Made by a program: the position numbers and the translations under genes. DNA of 64,000 bases from assembly GCA_030448225.1 (NCBI GenBank), contig JAUJNJ010000012.1:1-64000 (forward strand), in the 5' to 3' direction. This document shows, in pieces, positions 56,909 to 64,000 of this stretch (positions are counted from its first letter, which is position 1; the number at the start of each line of letters is the position of its first letter). The notes below the pieces were generated by a model, which saw only the letters and a program-made list of their open reading frames with translations, did no database searches and was not told the origin of the DNA. Origin of the DNA: Phycisphaerae bacterium (GTDB lineage Bacteria > Planctomycetota > Phycisphaerae > Tepidisphaerales > Tepidisphaeraceae).

Positions 56909-57457
56909 ATGGCAAACGCGACAGCAACCCCGAACCAGTACGAAGCGATGTTCCTCCTCGGCCCCGCGGCGACGCAGGAGAACAACGGCGGCCTCGACCT
57001 CGTCCGCGGGATGATCGAGCGCCACGGCGCGACGATCCTCGTGCTCAAGAAGTGGGACGAGCGCAAGCTCGCCTACGAGCTCAACAAGCAGAAGCGCGGC
57101 ACCTACATCATCGCGTACTTCACCGCCCCCGGCTCGGCCATCGCCCCGCTCGAGCGCGACGTGAAGCTGAGCGAGGACGTGCTCCGCGTGATGGTCACCA
57201 AGGCCGACCACCTCAACCAGCAGGAGATGGAGGCGGTCGAGCCGCAGCCGATCCAGCGCGTCGAGGAACGCCCGAGCTGGGAGACCGAGCGCTTCGGCGG
57301 CGGCGGTGGCGGCGGCGGGCGTCGTGACGACCGCGGCCCGCGCGACGACCGTGGCCCGCGTGACGACCGTGGCCCCCGCGGCGACGACCGCGGCCCCCGC
57401 CCGGCCCGTCGCGACGAGGGTGGCGCCCCGGCCGAGGCCGGCGCCGCCAAGGACTGA
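56909..57457 (+). CDS. rpsF: 30S ribosomal protein S6 with DDRGPR-repeat tail
   Basis: 182 residues against 95-135. Core NQYEAMFLLGPAATQENNGG, WDERKLAYELNKQKRGTYII and VLRVMVTKADHLN. From residue 130 comes a Gly run, then tandem DDRGPR units and an acidic/Ala-rich end, an RGG-like disordered tail. rpsF-ssb-rplI is the standard order, with rpsR absent. Frame intact. Confidence 0.94.
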   Translation: MANATATPNQYEAMFLLGPAATQENNGGLDLVRGMIERHGATILVLKKWDERKLAYELNKQKRGTYIIAYFTAPGSAIAPLERDVKLSEDVLRVMVTKADHLNQQEMEAVEPQPIQRVEERPSWETERFGGGGGGGGRRDDRGPRDDRGPRDDRGPRGDDRGPRPARRDEGGAPAEAGAAKD

Positions 57458-57466
57458 CGCCCCGGA

Positions 57467-57557
57467 CAGAATGACGAATGAAGAATGCAGAACGGAGTCC
57501 GCATTCACCGAACGTGTCCCCTATTCTGCATTCATCGTTCTGACCTCTGCATTCGGA
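57467..57557 (+). repeat. Heptad hairpin, CAGAATG-like family (rpsF/ssb spacer)
   Basis: Left CAGAATG ACGAATG AAGAATG CAGAACG; right ATTCTGC ATTCATC GTTCTGA CCTCTGC ATTCGGA. Units are more divergent than in other families but period 7 holds. Ends 7 nt before the ssb ATG. Confidence 0.88.
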
Positions 57558-57564
57558 GTACCTC

Positions 57565-58164
57565 ATGGCCAGCTTCAACCAAGTCATCCTGATGGGGAAC
57601 CTCACGCGGGACCCCCAGCTCAAGTACCTCCCGAGCCAGACCGCCGTCGCCGAGTTCGGCATCGCGTGCAACCGCAAGTTCCGCACGCAGCAGGGCGAGG
57701 ACCGCGAGGAGGTGACTTTCATCGACTGCACGGCGTTCGCCAAGCAGGCGGAACTCATCAACCAGTACTTCACCAAGGGCAAGCCGATCTTCATCGAGGG
57801 CCGCCTGAAGTACGACTCGTGGGATGACAAGCAGGGCGGCGGCAAGCGCAGCAAGCTGACCGTCGTCGTCAACAACTTCCAGTTCGTCGGCGGCCGCGAT
57901 GGCGGCGGCGGTGGTGGAGGCGGCGGCGGTGGCGGCGGGGTCGACGCCGACTCGCACGGCGACTACGACAGCGCCCCCCCGCCGCAGCGGAACTACAACC
58001 GTGGCGGCGGCGGTGGTGGTGGTGGTGGTGGCGGTGGCGGCAACGCCCCCGCCAACCGCGGGCCGGCGCCCCGTCCCGCCCCGCAGCGACCGCAGCCCGC
58101 GCCGCAGCAGGAAGCGCCGTTCAGCGACGAACAGCAGTTCCGCGACGACGATATCCCGTTCTAA
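57565..58164 (+). CDS. ssb: Single-stranded DNA-binding protein with polyglycine linker
   Basis: 199 residues. OB-fold SSB domain (SFNQVILMGNLTRDPQLKYL, FIDCTAFAKQAELINQYFTK, FIEGRLKYDSWDD). Two long Gly runs (about residues 112-125 and 150-165) separate it from the acidic C-terminal tip DDDIPF, the partner-binding motif. rpsF-ssb-rplI coupling is standard. Frame intact. Confidence 0.95.
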   Translation: MASFNQVILMGNLTRDPQLKYLPSQTAVAEFGIACNRKFRTQQGEDREEVTFIDCTAFAKQAELINQYFTKGKPIFIEGRLKYDSWDDKQGGGKRSKLTVVVNNFQFVGGRDGGGGGGGGGGGGGVDADSHGDYDSAPPPQRNYNRGGGGGGGGGGGGGNAPANRGPAPRPAPQRPQPAPQQEAPFSDEQQFRDDDIPF

Positions 58165-58168
58165 AAGC

Positions 58169-58248
58169 AATTGCTGGTTGCTAGTTGCTAGTTGCTAGCA
58201 GCTCCCGGCATGTTTTTCCTAGCAACTAGCAACTCACAACTAGCAACT
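58169..58248 (+). repeat. Heptad hairpin, AGTTGCT family (ssb/rplI spacer)
   Basis: Left AATTGCT GGTTGCT AGTTGCT AGTTGCT + AGC, loop of about 18 nt, right CCT + AGCAACT AGCAACT CACAACT AGCAACT. Begins 4 nt after the ssb stop. Confidence 0.95.
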
Positions 58249-58260
58249 CCCCGAGGTCCC

Positions 58261-58791
58261 ATGGCAACCAAAAAGCTTCTCCTGAAGGAATCGATTAAGA
58301 ACGTCGGCCGCGTCGGCGATGTCGTCGAGGTGTCGCCCGGCTACGCCCGCAACTACCTCATCCCGCACAACCTCGCCGTCGAGCCGACGCCGAACAACGT
58401 GAAGAAGATCGAGGAGCGGCGCAAGGAGATCGAAAAGCAGGAGCGCGAGCTCCGGGCGCAGCAGGAAGCCCTCATCAAGCGCCTCGAGGGCGTCGAGGTG
58501 ATGGTCGAGCGCCGCGCCAACGAGCAGGGCCACCTGTTCGGCTCCGTCAGCGCCACCGACGTCGCCAAGGCGCTGCAGGCGCAGGGGTACAACGTCAACG
58601 CCGACGACGTCTACCTCAACGGGAAGCTCGACCGCATCGACAAGTACCAGGTCCGCATCCGCTTCGCCGAGGGCGTCGAGACCGAGATCAAGGTCTGGGT
58701 CAACCCCGACGCCGACAGCAAGGCCGCCATCGACGCCTACGCCAAGGCACAGGCCACCCCGGACGCCCACGAGGCGCACGACGAGGTCTAA
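58261..58791 (+). CDS. rplI: 50S ribosomal protein L9
   Basis: 176 residues. LLLKESIKNVGRVGDVVEVS, GYARNYLIPHNLAVEPT, a long connecting helix (EERRKEIEKQERELRAQQEA) and C-terminal domain. CCCGAGG precedes the ATG. A hairpin follows at 58819. Confidence 0.96.
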   Translation: MATKKLLLKESIKNVGRVGDVVEVSPGYARNYLIPHNLAVEPTPNNVKKIEERRKEIEKQERELRAQQEALIKRLEGVEVMVERRANEQGHLFGSVSATDVAKALQAQGYNVNADDVYLNGKLDRIDKYQVRIRFAEGVETEIKVWVNPDADSKAAIDAYAKAQATPDAHEAHDEV

Positions 58792-58818
58792 CGCCGCACG
58801 CGCGGTGATCGCACGCAT

Positions 58819-58852
58819 GAAGGGCCGCGGGAGCAATCTCCCGCGGCCCTTC
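58819..58852 (+). terminator. Hairpin terminator after rplI
   Basis: A perfect 15-bp stem (GAAGGGCCGCGGGAG and complement) with a CAAT loop, 27 nt after the rplI stop. The T-run is weak. Confidence 0.75.
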
Positions 58853-59020
58853 TGCTGCGCGTACACATCGGACGAACGCGATCGCCTCGCGCGGACCGCT
58901 CGGCGGGCCCTTGCGGTTTCGCCGCGCCAGCCGTTCAAGTCCGGTCAGGAGTGACCGAAGCCGTCATTCCTCGGACGGCCTGCCCTCATCGAACATCGCC
59001 CCACTGTGGGTAGCTTGTGC

Positions 59021-59065
59021 AAAACCCGTCGCCCCGCGCCCGAGCGTGCGGGGGCCGCGGGTTTT
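59021..59065 (+). terminator. Second hairpin with A/T flanks upstream of dnaB
   Basis: AAAACCCG and CGGGTTTT flank an inner CCCCGC/GCGGGG stem; TTTTC follows. It probably isolates dnaB from upstream transcription and could work in both directions. Confidence 0.7.
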
Positions 59066-59159
59066 CTCGTTTACAAACCAATTTTCGAGCGTCGAGTTGC
59101 GGCGGCCCGATCAACGTGGTTAGCCTGATGTTTGGAGACAGGGAAGGGAGTCTCTCGGA

Positions 59160-60515
59160 ATGAGCCAGTTGATCGACCCGTCCGTCGCCCGCCAGTTCGA
59201 GCGCCTGCCGCCGCACGCGATCGAGGCCGAGATGTGCCTGCTCGCGTCGATGATGCTCGACAAGGACATGATCGGCGAGGTCGTCACGATCGTCGACCGC
59301 GACGCGTTCTTCCAGGCCGACCACCAGGTCATCTTCGACGTCCTGCTGAAGCTCTACGAGTTGAACCGCCCGATCGACGCCGTGATCCTCCGCGAGGAGC
59401 TCGCCAAGCGCCAGCTCCTCGACGAGGTCGGCGGCACCGCGTACCTCGCGGCGATCCTCAGTTCCGTCCCCTCGGCGGCCCACGGCAAGCACTACGCCGG
59501 GATCATCCGCGAGAAGGCGCTGCTGCGCCAGCTCATCGCCGCCAGCAACGACATCCTCCGCGACGCCTACGCCCCCCACGAGCAGGCCGACCTCGTGCTC
59601 GACAAGGCCGAGAAGCGCATCTTCGACATCGCGCAGAAGAAGGTCGGCGGCGCGATGGTGCCGATGGAGACCGTGCTGCACGAGGTCTTCGAGATGATCG
59701 AGAACCGCGGCCAGCGCGGCGTCGAGACCGGCTTCTTCGAACTCGACGACATGCTCAACGGCCTCCAGCCCGGCGAGATGATCATCATCGCCGCGCGGCC
59801 CTCGATGGGGAAAACCGCGTTCGCGATGAACCTCATCGAGCACATCTCGGCCGACTCGCAATTGCCGACGGCGGTCTTCTCGCTCGAGATGAGCAAGCAG
59901 CAGCTCGCGCAGCGCATGCTGTGCAGCCGGGGGCAGATCGACGCCCACAAGCTGCGCAAGGGCTGCTGCAGGCGCACGAGTACGCGCACCTCGCCAACGT
60001 GGTGGGCGAGCTCGCCAAGGCGCCGATCTGGGTCGACGACTCGCCCGGCCTCACGCCGCTCGACCTCCGCGCCAAGTGCCGCCGGCTGAAGCTGCAGCAC
60101 GACATCAAGGCGATCATGATCGACTACATGCAGCTGATGGATAACCCCGGCCCCGACAGCCGCCAGCAGCAGATCAGCGAGATCAGCCGCGGCATCAAGG
60201 CCGTCGCCCGCGAGTTGAACGTGCCCGTGATGGCCCTCTCGCAGCTCAACCGCTCGAGCGAAGGCCGCGACGGCCACCGCCCGCGCATGAGCGACCTGCG
60301 GGAGTCCGGCTCGATCGAGCAGGACGCGGACGTGATCGCCCTGCTGCACCGCGAGGACTACTACCGGATGAGCGAGCCGGACTTCCAGCCGGACAACATC
60401 GCCGAGGTGATCATCGCCAAGCAGCGGAATGGCCCGACGGGCACGGTGAAGCTCACGTTCCTCAACAAGACGACGCGGTTTCGAGAACCTGTCGACACAG
60501 CACGACCCGTTCTAG
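59160..60515 (+). CDS. dnaB: Replicative DNA helicase DnaB (two frameshifts)
   Basis: N-terminal primase-interacting domain (RLPPHAIEAEMCLLASMMLD), linker, and RecA-like motor with Walker A ARPSMGKTAFAMNLI, FSLEMSKQQLAQRML, then after a frameshift near 59963 DSPGLTPLDLRAKCRRLK, IMIDYMQLM (Walker B), ALSQLNRSSEGRDGHRPRMSDLRESG and IIAKQRNGPTGTVKL. A second shift near 60481 gives the usual end FENLSTQHDPF with TAG at 60513-60515. About 452 codons, normal length. Confidence 0.95.
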
Positions 60516-61045
60516 GAACTTCCGAACGGACCCACGGTTCAGCCGACGTTGGCAGGTCATCGCCGCGCCCGGCCCATCGACCTCTCGCGGACGTCGTCGC
60601 GGCGGTCGAACCCACGCATCAGATCGGGCAGGGCCTGACGCCGAGGCGGCCAACGAGGCGGTGTGCCCGGGCGCGTTCCGAATTAAGTTGAAGCTCCGCA
60701 ATCTGCCGATATACTTCCGTCCACGTCGCGTACGCGGGACTTCGACTTCGACCGTTGCCTCCGGGGAACGCCTTCGGGTCGGATTCGGGTGTTGAGATCT
60801 GTTGGCGACCGCCGGGGGCGGCAGGGGATCACGTCGTAAAGTAAAATCCGCCACCGACCGTTCCTGCTTCATCTTGAGCTGCGCTCCTCTGGATTAGGAC
60901 GCGCGGCGAACGCATCGCGGCGACACGTGCTTCGACGCGCCCGGGGACACGAGCCGGGCCACGCAAGCGACTGCCGCCGTCGGGCGAGGGAGTTCCATGT
61001 CGGCGAAACGGAGTAGCGGCCGGACGATCGGCGGAGCCGAGTTAC
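60516..61045. other. Intergenic region
   Basis: 530 nt downstream of dnaB. No heptad hairpin or RNA gene is seen; it should contain the promoter of the PEP-CTERM gene. Confidence 0.4.
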
Positions 61046-63244
61046 ATGCCCGCCCTTCGCGCCCCGCCCGAGGGGCGCGGACGACGACGCAGTGCCATTC
61101 CGGCGGCGGCGGCCGCCCGCGAGCGGCCGCAGTTCATGTTCCTGCCCGCCGCCGCGGCCATGGCCATCGCGTGCGCGCCCGCTCGTGCGGTCGAGGAGCC
61201 GGTCGGGTGGGACGGCGGGGGCGGTGCTAACCGCTATGGGTCGAACGTGATCATCTGGGACGACGACGCCTCGCCCGCGGGCGATGACGTCACGTTCGGC
61301 GAGGTCGGCGGCACCTCGGCCGGCGAGATCACGACGAGCATCATCGACGCCGGAGTGGGCCCCACTCTCACCATTCACTCCCTGAACTTCGCCAACGACG
61401 CGACGTTCCATCGCCTCGCCATCGATGAAGGCGTGACGCTGAACGTCGCCGGCCTCGTCGCGTTCGGCGCCCTCGATAACCTCGCGAACTGCAACGTCAG
61501 CCTCACCGGCGCGGGTCGGTTCAGCATCGACACCGCGGTCGAAGACTTCGTCGTCGGCCCCGGCTCCGCGTTCAACACGCCGCCCATGTCGACGCGCGTC
61601 GACATGTCCGGCCTCGCCACGTTCGACGCGTCGGTCCTCCGCTTCCGCGTCGGCAAGTACATGCTGGACACGACCGCGACGCGGAGCCACGGCGGCGACC
61701 TCACCCTCGCCGAGAATAGCACGATCACCACGGCGGCCGGCGGCGGGGTTTACGTCGGCGACCTCGGCGGCTCGGCCCCGAACCCGGGGCCGGAGAGCTT
61801 CCTCCGGTTCGGCGCCGGCATCACGTCGATCCGCACCGACACGTTCGTCGTCGGTCGCGTGAAGCCGTCGGGCACGGCGATGTTCTCCAAACCCGGCGTC
61901 GGGGAGTTGATCCTGCGTGGGGCCGGGGGTGGGTCGTCGCGCGTTTCGACGGTGACCGTTGGCGAGCGGACGGTCGGAGCGAGCGGCGCGGTGCTCCGGG
62001 GCACCATCAACCTCGACGGTTACCGCATCGACGCGAGGGTCGACACGCTCAACGTCGCCACCGGCAGTTCCGGCAGCAGCGGCATCGGGGGGCTCGCCGG
62101 ATCGTTCATCCTCAACCCCGGTTGGTCGGGCAGCGTCGTCGACGTCAACACGGTGAACCTCAAGACCGGATACGGCGTCTCGAGCAGCCCGTCTCAGGTC
62201 GCGACGCTCGACATCTACAACGGCACGTTTCGCTTCGGCGCCTTCGGCACCGTGAACGCCGCCCCCGGCTCGGCAGACGTGTTCTTCCGCGGCGGCACGA
62301 TCGCGTCGAATCGCGACGCCGGCAGCGCAATGAACCTCCCGTTCAACCTCGGCGCGATCGATGCGACCGTGCGCTTCGGCGAGTTGAACCTTCCGGCACG
62401 CCCGCTCCACTTCGGCGGCGCGATCCGCCTGGCCGGCGACACCACGGTCGACACCGCCGTGCGCACGACGTTCGCCAACGTGGTGGACGACGACGTCTTC
62501 ACCTACCGCATCGTCAAGCGCGGGTCGTCGGTCCTGCGCCTGTCGGCCGCCAACGCGTACGGCGGCGGCACGTCCATCTTCGACGGCACCCTCGTCGCCA
62601 ACACGCTGGGGCTCGGCTCGGCGACCGGGACGGGCGACGTGCTCGTGGGCGACGGCCTGCTCGGCGGGAGCGGCATCCTCGCCGGCATCGGTCGAGTCGG
62701 CGGCGCGGTGACGCTCAACGTCGGCGGCACGATCGCGCCCGGCGACCCCACGCTCGCCGACGTGACCGGCACGCTCACCACGCTCGCGTCGCAGGTGTGG
62801 TTCGGCGGCGGGACCTACGAGTGGCAGATCGACGACGCGACGGGCGCCGCCGGCGCCGCGTACGACCAGGTCGTGATCGGCGGCGCGCTCACGCTCCAGG
62901 CGACTGCCGCCGATCCGGTCGTCATCCGCGTCGTCACGATCGGCGCGAACGGCATGCCGGCGAACTTCGACGTCACCCGGCCCTACACGTGGGTCGTGGC
63001 CCGGGCCGGCGGATCGAACAACCTCAACGCGGCCCACTTCGTGCTCGACACGACCGGAGCGGAGGCGTTCGCGGATCGCCTGCGCGTCGTGACTGACCTG
63101 CCGACGAACACGGTGTCGGTTCAGTACCAGCCGGTCCCGGAGCCGGGCGCCGGTCTGGTCGCCGTCATGTTCGCGACGTGGTGCGGGCTCCGCCGGCGTC
63201 GTCGGATGCGAGAACGTCATGACGCCACAGGCGCCGTCGATTGA
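61046..63244 (+). CDS. Secreted beta-helix-like PEP-CTERM protein with autotransporter-type strand repeats
   Basis: Up to 732 residues. Signal peptide around MFLPAAAAMAIACAPARAVE (ATG at 61136 is a more likely start than 61046). Repetitive beta-rich body with LSAANAYGGGTSIFDGTLVA, the autotransporter-associated beta-strand repeat, and GDGLLGGSGILAGIGRVGGAV. C-terminal VPEPGAGLVAVMFATWCGLR followed by an Arg cluster is a PEP-CTERM sorting signal, so an exosortase should process it. No autotransporter barrel is present. Probably a surface or matrix protein. Frame intact. Confidence 0.85.
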   Translation: MPALRAPPEGRGRRRSAIPAAAAARERPQFMFLPAAAAMAIACAPARAVEEPVGWDGGGGANRYGSNVIIWDDDASPAGDDVTFGEVGGTSAGEITTSIIDAGVGPTLTIHSLNFANDATFHRLAIDEGVTLNVAGLVAFGALDNLANCNVSLTGAGRFSIDTAVEDFVVGPGSAFNTPPMSTRVDMSGLATFDASVLRFRVGKYMLDTTATRSHGGDLTLAENSTITTAAGGGVYVGDLGGSAPNPGPESFLRFGAGITSIRTDTFVVGRVKPSGTAMFSKPGVGELILRGAGGGSSRVSTVTVGERTVGASGAVLRGTINLDGYRIDARVDTLNVATGSSGSSGIGGLAGSFILNPGWSGSVVDVNTVNLKTGYGVSSSPSQVATLDIYNGTFRFGAFGTVNAAPGSADVFFRGGTIASNRDAGSAMNLPFNLGAIDATVRFGELNLPARPLHFGGAIRLAGDTTVDTAVRTTFANVVDDDVFTYRIVKRGSSVLRLSAANAYGGGTSIFDGTLVANTLGLGSATGTGDVLVGDGLLGGSGILAGIGRVGGAVTLNVGGTIAPGDPTLADVTGTLTTLASQVWFGGGTYEWQIDDATGAAGAAYDQVVIGGALTLQATAADPVVIRVVTIGANGMPANFDVTRPYTWVVARAGGSNNLNAAHFVLDTTGAEAFADRLRVVTDLPTNTVSVQYQPVPEPGAGLVAVMFATWCGLRRRRRMRERHDATGAVD

Positions 63245-63528
63245 TGCGTCGCGAATGGCTCCTGTCGGACGGGCCGTTCTCGCGGCACGCGAGGCCTTCG
63301 CGCCGAAGCGACGGAACCCAAAGTGGCAACCACAGTTCCCGCCGCGCAACGACCCTCCCGTCTCGACACCTGCTCGTGCACGAGCGAACTACTTGTGACC
63401 CGATCATTGACCCTGTAGAAATTCATGCGTCGGCCACGACGTTCCAACGGCGACACCTCCGCTGGCGGGCCGGCAACCGCCGGCCTCAAGCACTTCCCGC
63501 GGGCGAACGCGGTTCAACGGGGCATCCG

Positions 63529-64000
63529 ATGAATTGGAAGCGAGCGATCGTCCTTGCGACCCTGTCTCTCGCCCTCTCCCGGCCGGCGCCGGCCGCGGAA
63601 CCGCCGCGCGCTGCGGCCGGGGCGCCGCCGGAGTTCTCGGGGATCTACCCTCACCTGGCGATGTTCAACAACGAGAACGAGTGCGGCACCGGCGCGGTGG
63701 TGCCGTGGGCGGACCGCTTGTGGGTCGTGACGTACGCGCCGCACAAGCCGAAGGGATCGTCCGACAAGCTCTACGAGATCGATGCCGCCCTCGCGCAGAC
63801 CGTGCGGCCCGAGAGCATCGGCGGCACGCCCGCCAACCGGATGATCCATTCGGAGTCGAACCAACTCTTCATCGGCCCGTATGCAATCGACCGCGACCGC
63901 AACGTCCGCGCGATCCCCTACAGCGCGATGCCCGGCCGTCACACCGCCAACGCGCGTCACCTGACCGACCCGGCCAACAAAATCTACTACGCCACGATGG
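63529..64000 (+). CDS. Secreted protein, N-terminal fragment (continues beyond window)
   Basis: ATG at 63529 gives MNWKRAIVLATLSLALSRPA, a signal peptide cleaved near AEPP. The open frame of 157 codons runs off the end without a stop. FSGIYPHLAMFNNENECGTG, WADRLWVVTYAPHKPKGSSD and NRMIHSESNQLFIGPYAIDR suggest the first blades of a beta-propeller-like extracellular protein, but no family name is claimed. Confidence 0.7.
   Translation, partial: MNWKRAIVLATLSLALSRPAPAAEPPRAAAGAPPEFSGIYPHLAMFNNENECGTGAVVPWADRLWVVTYAPHKPKGSSDKLYEIDAALAQTVRPESIGGTPANRMIHSESNQLFIGPYAIDRDRNVRAIPYSAMPGRHTANARHLTDPANKIYYATM

Noticed and set aside
61046..63244. Type V autotransporter
   Set aside because: Despite autotransporter-associated strand repeats there is no C-terminal beta-barrel; the end is a PEP-CTERM segment.
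60869..63349. 826-codon minus-strand frame opposite the PEP-CTERM gene
   Set aside because: Signal peptide, strand repeats and the PEP-CTERM motif on the plus strand identify the real gene; the antisense translation is compositionally biased.

Overview
This GC-rich chromosomal window most likely comes from a member of the Planctomycetota, perhaps a Phycisphaerae-type lineage. The indications are a PEP-CTERM secreted protein with autotransporter-like strand repeats, a type III glutamine synthetase, scarce Shine-Dalgarno sequences, ribosomal proteins with long low-complexity tails, and an S10-spc-alpha cluster lacking several usual members. The phylum call is an inference from gene content, not a search. 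The assembly is imperfect. The first 59 bases are a degraded Illumina P7 adapter, and about 24 otherwise normal genes carry single-base frameshifts that restore family motifs when corrected. Those genes are listed as single CDSs with the frameshifts noted.

Layout: 0.06-2.1 kb, two surface-polysaccharide genes (partial membrane protein, CapD/FlaA1-type SDR). 2.5-9.5 kb, rimO, small envelope proteins, pgsA, uppP and a PIN-TRAM protein. 9.6-17.3 kb, glnN behind a possible sigma-54 promoter, a PabB/TrpE-type gene, a Nif3-like gene, a CHAD-domain gene and hflX. 17.5-25.2 kb, a DinB-like gene, a Trm112-like gene, amt, a DUF3891-like gene, a lipoprotein, moaB and corA. 25.2-26.2 kb, an intact-ended IS5-family (IS903-like) element with a 9-bp target duplication. 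26.3-28.8 kb, an FkbM methyltransferase and a processive GT2 glycosyltransferase. 29.2-46.6 kb, the minus-strand ribosomal cluster rpsJ-rplC-(small membrane protein)-rplD-W-B-rpsS-rplV-rpsC-rplP-rpmC-rpsQ-rplN-X-E-rpsN-H-rplF-R-rpsE-rplO-secY-map-rpmJ-rpsM-K-rpoA-rplQ. 46.8-52.2 kb, a squalene-cyclase-like gene, an HlyD-type adaptor and fusA, all minus. 53.1-60.5 kb, tRNA-Gln, a GlmU-like gene, prs, rplY, pth, rpsF, ssb, rplI and dnaB, all plus. 61-64 kb, two secreted proteins, the last cut by the window end.

The standout feature is a set of 22 intergenic hairpins whose arms are tandem heptads. The typical arm is four 7-nt units plus 3 nt, and the arms are separated by a loop of about 16-38 nt. 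At least eight unrelated heptad sequences are used (AGTTGCT, ATTTTGG, AGTGGTC, AGTCAGT, AGTGCGT, AGGAGTC, CAGAATG-like, CGAA-containing, ACGTTGG), so period and architecture are conserved rather than sequence. Twenty sit in spacers between co-directional genes of the ribosomal and rplY-rplI operons. They start a few nt after the upstream stop codon and usually end 5-20 nt before the next start codon, where a Shine-Dalgarno sequence is often missing. I do not recognise this as a described system in this phylum; heptad STRR repeats of cyanobacteria are the nearest analogue I know.
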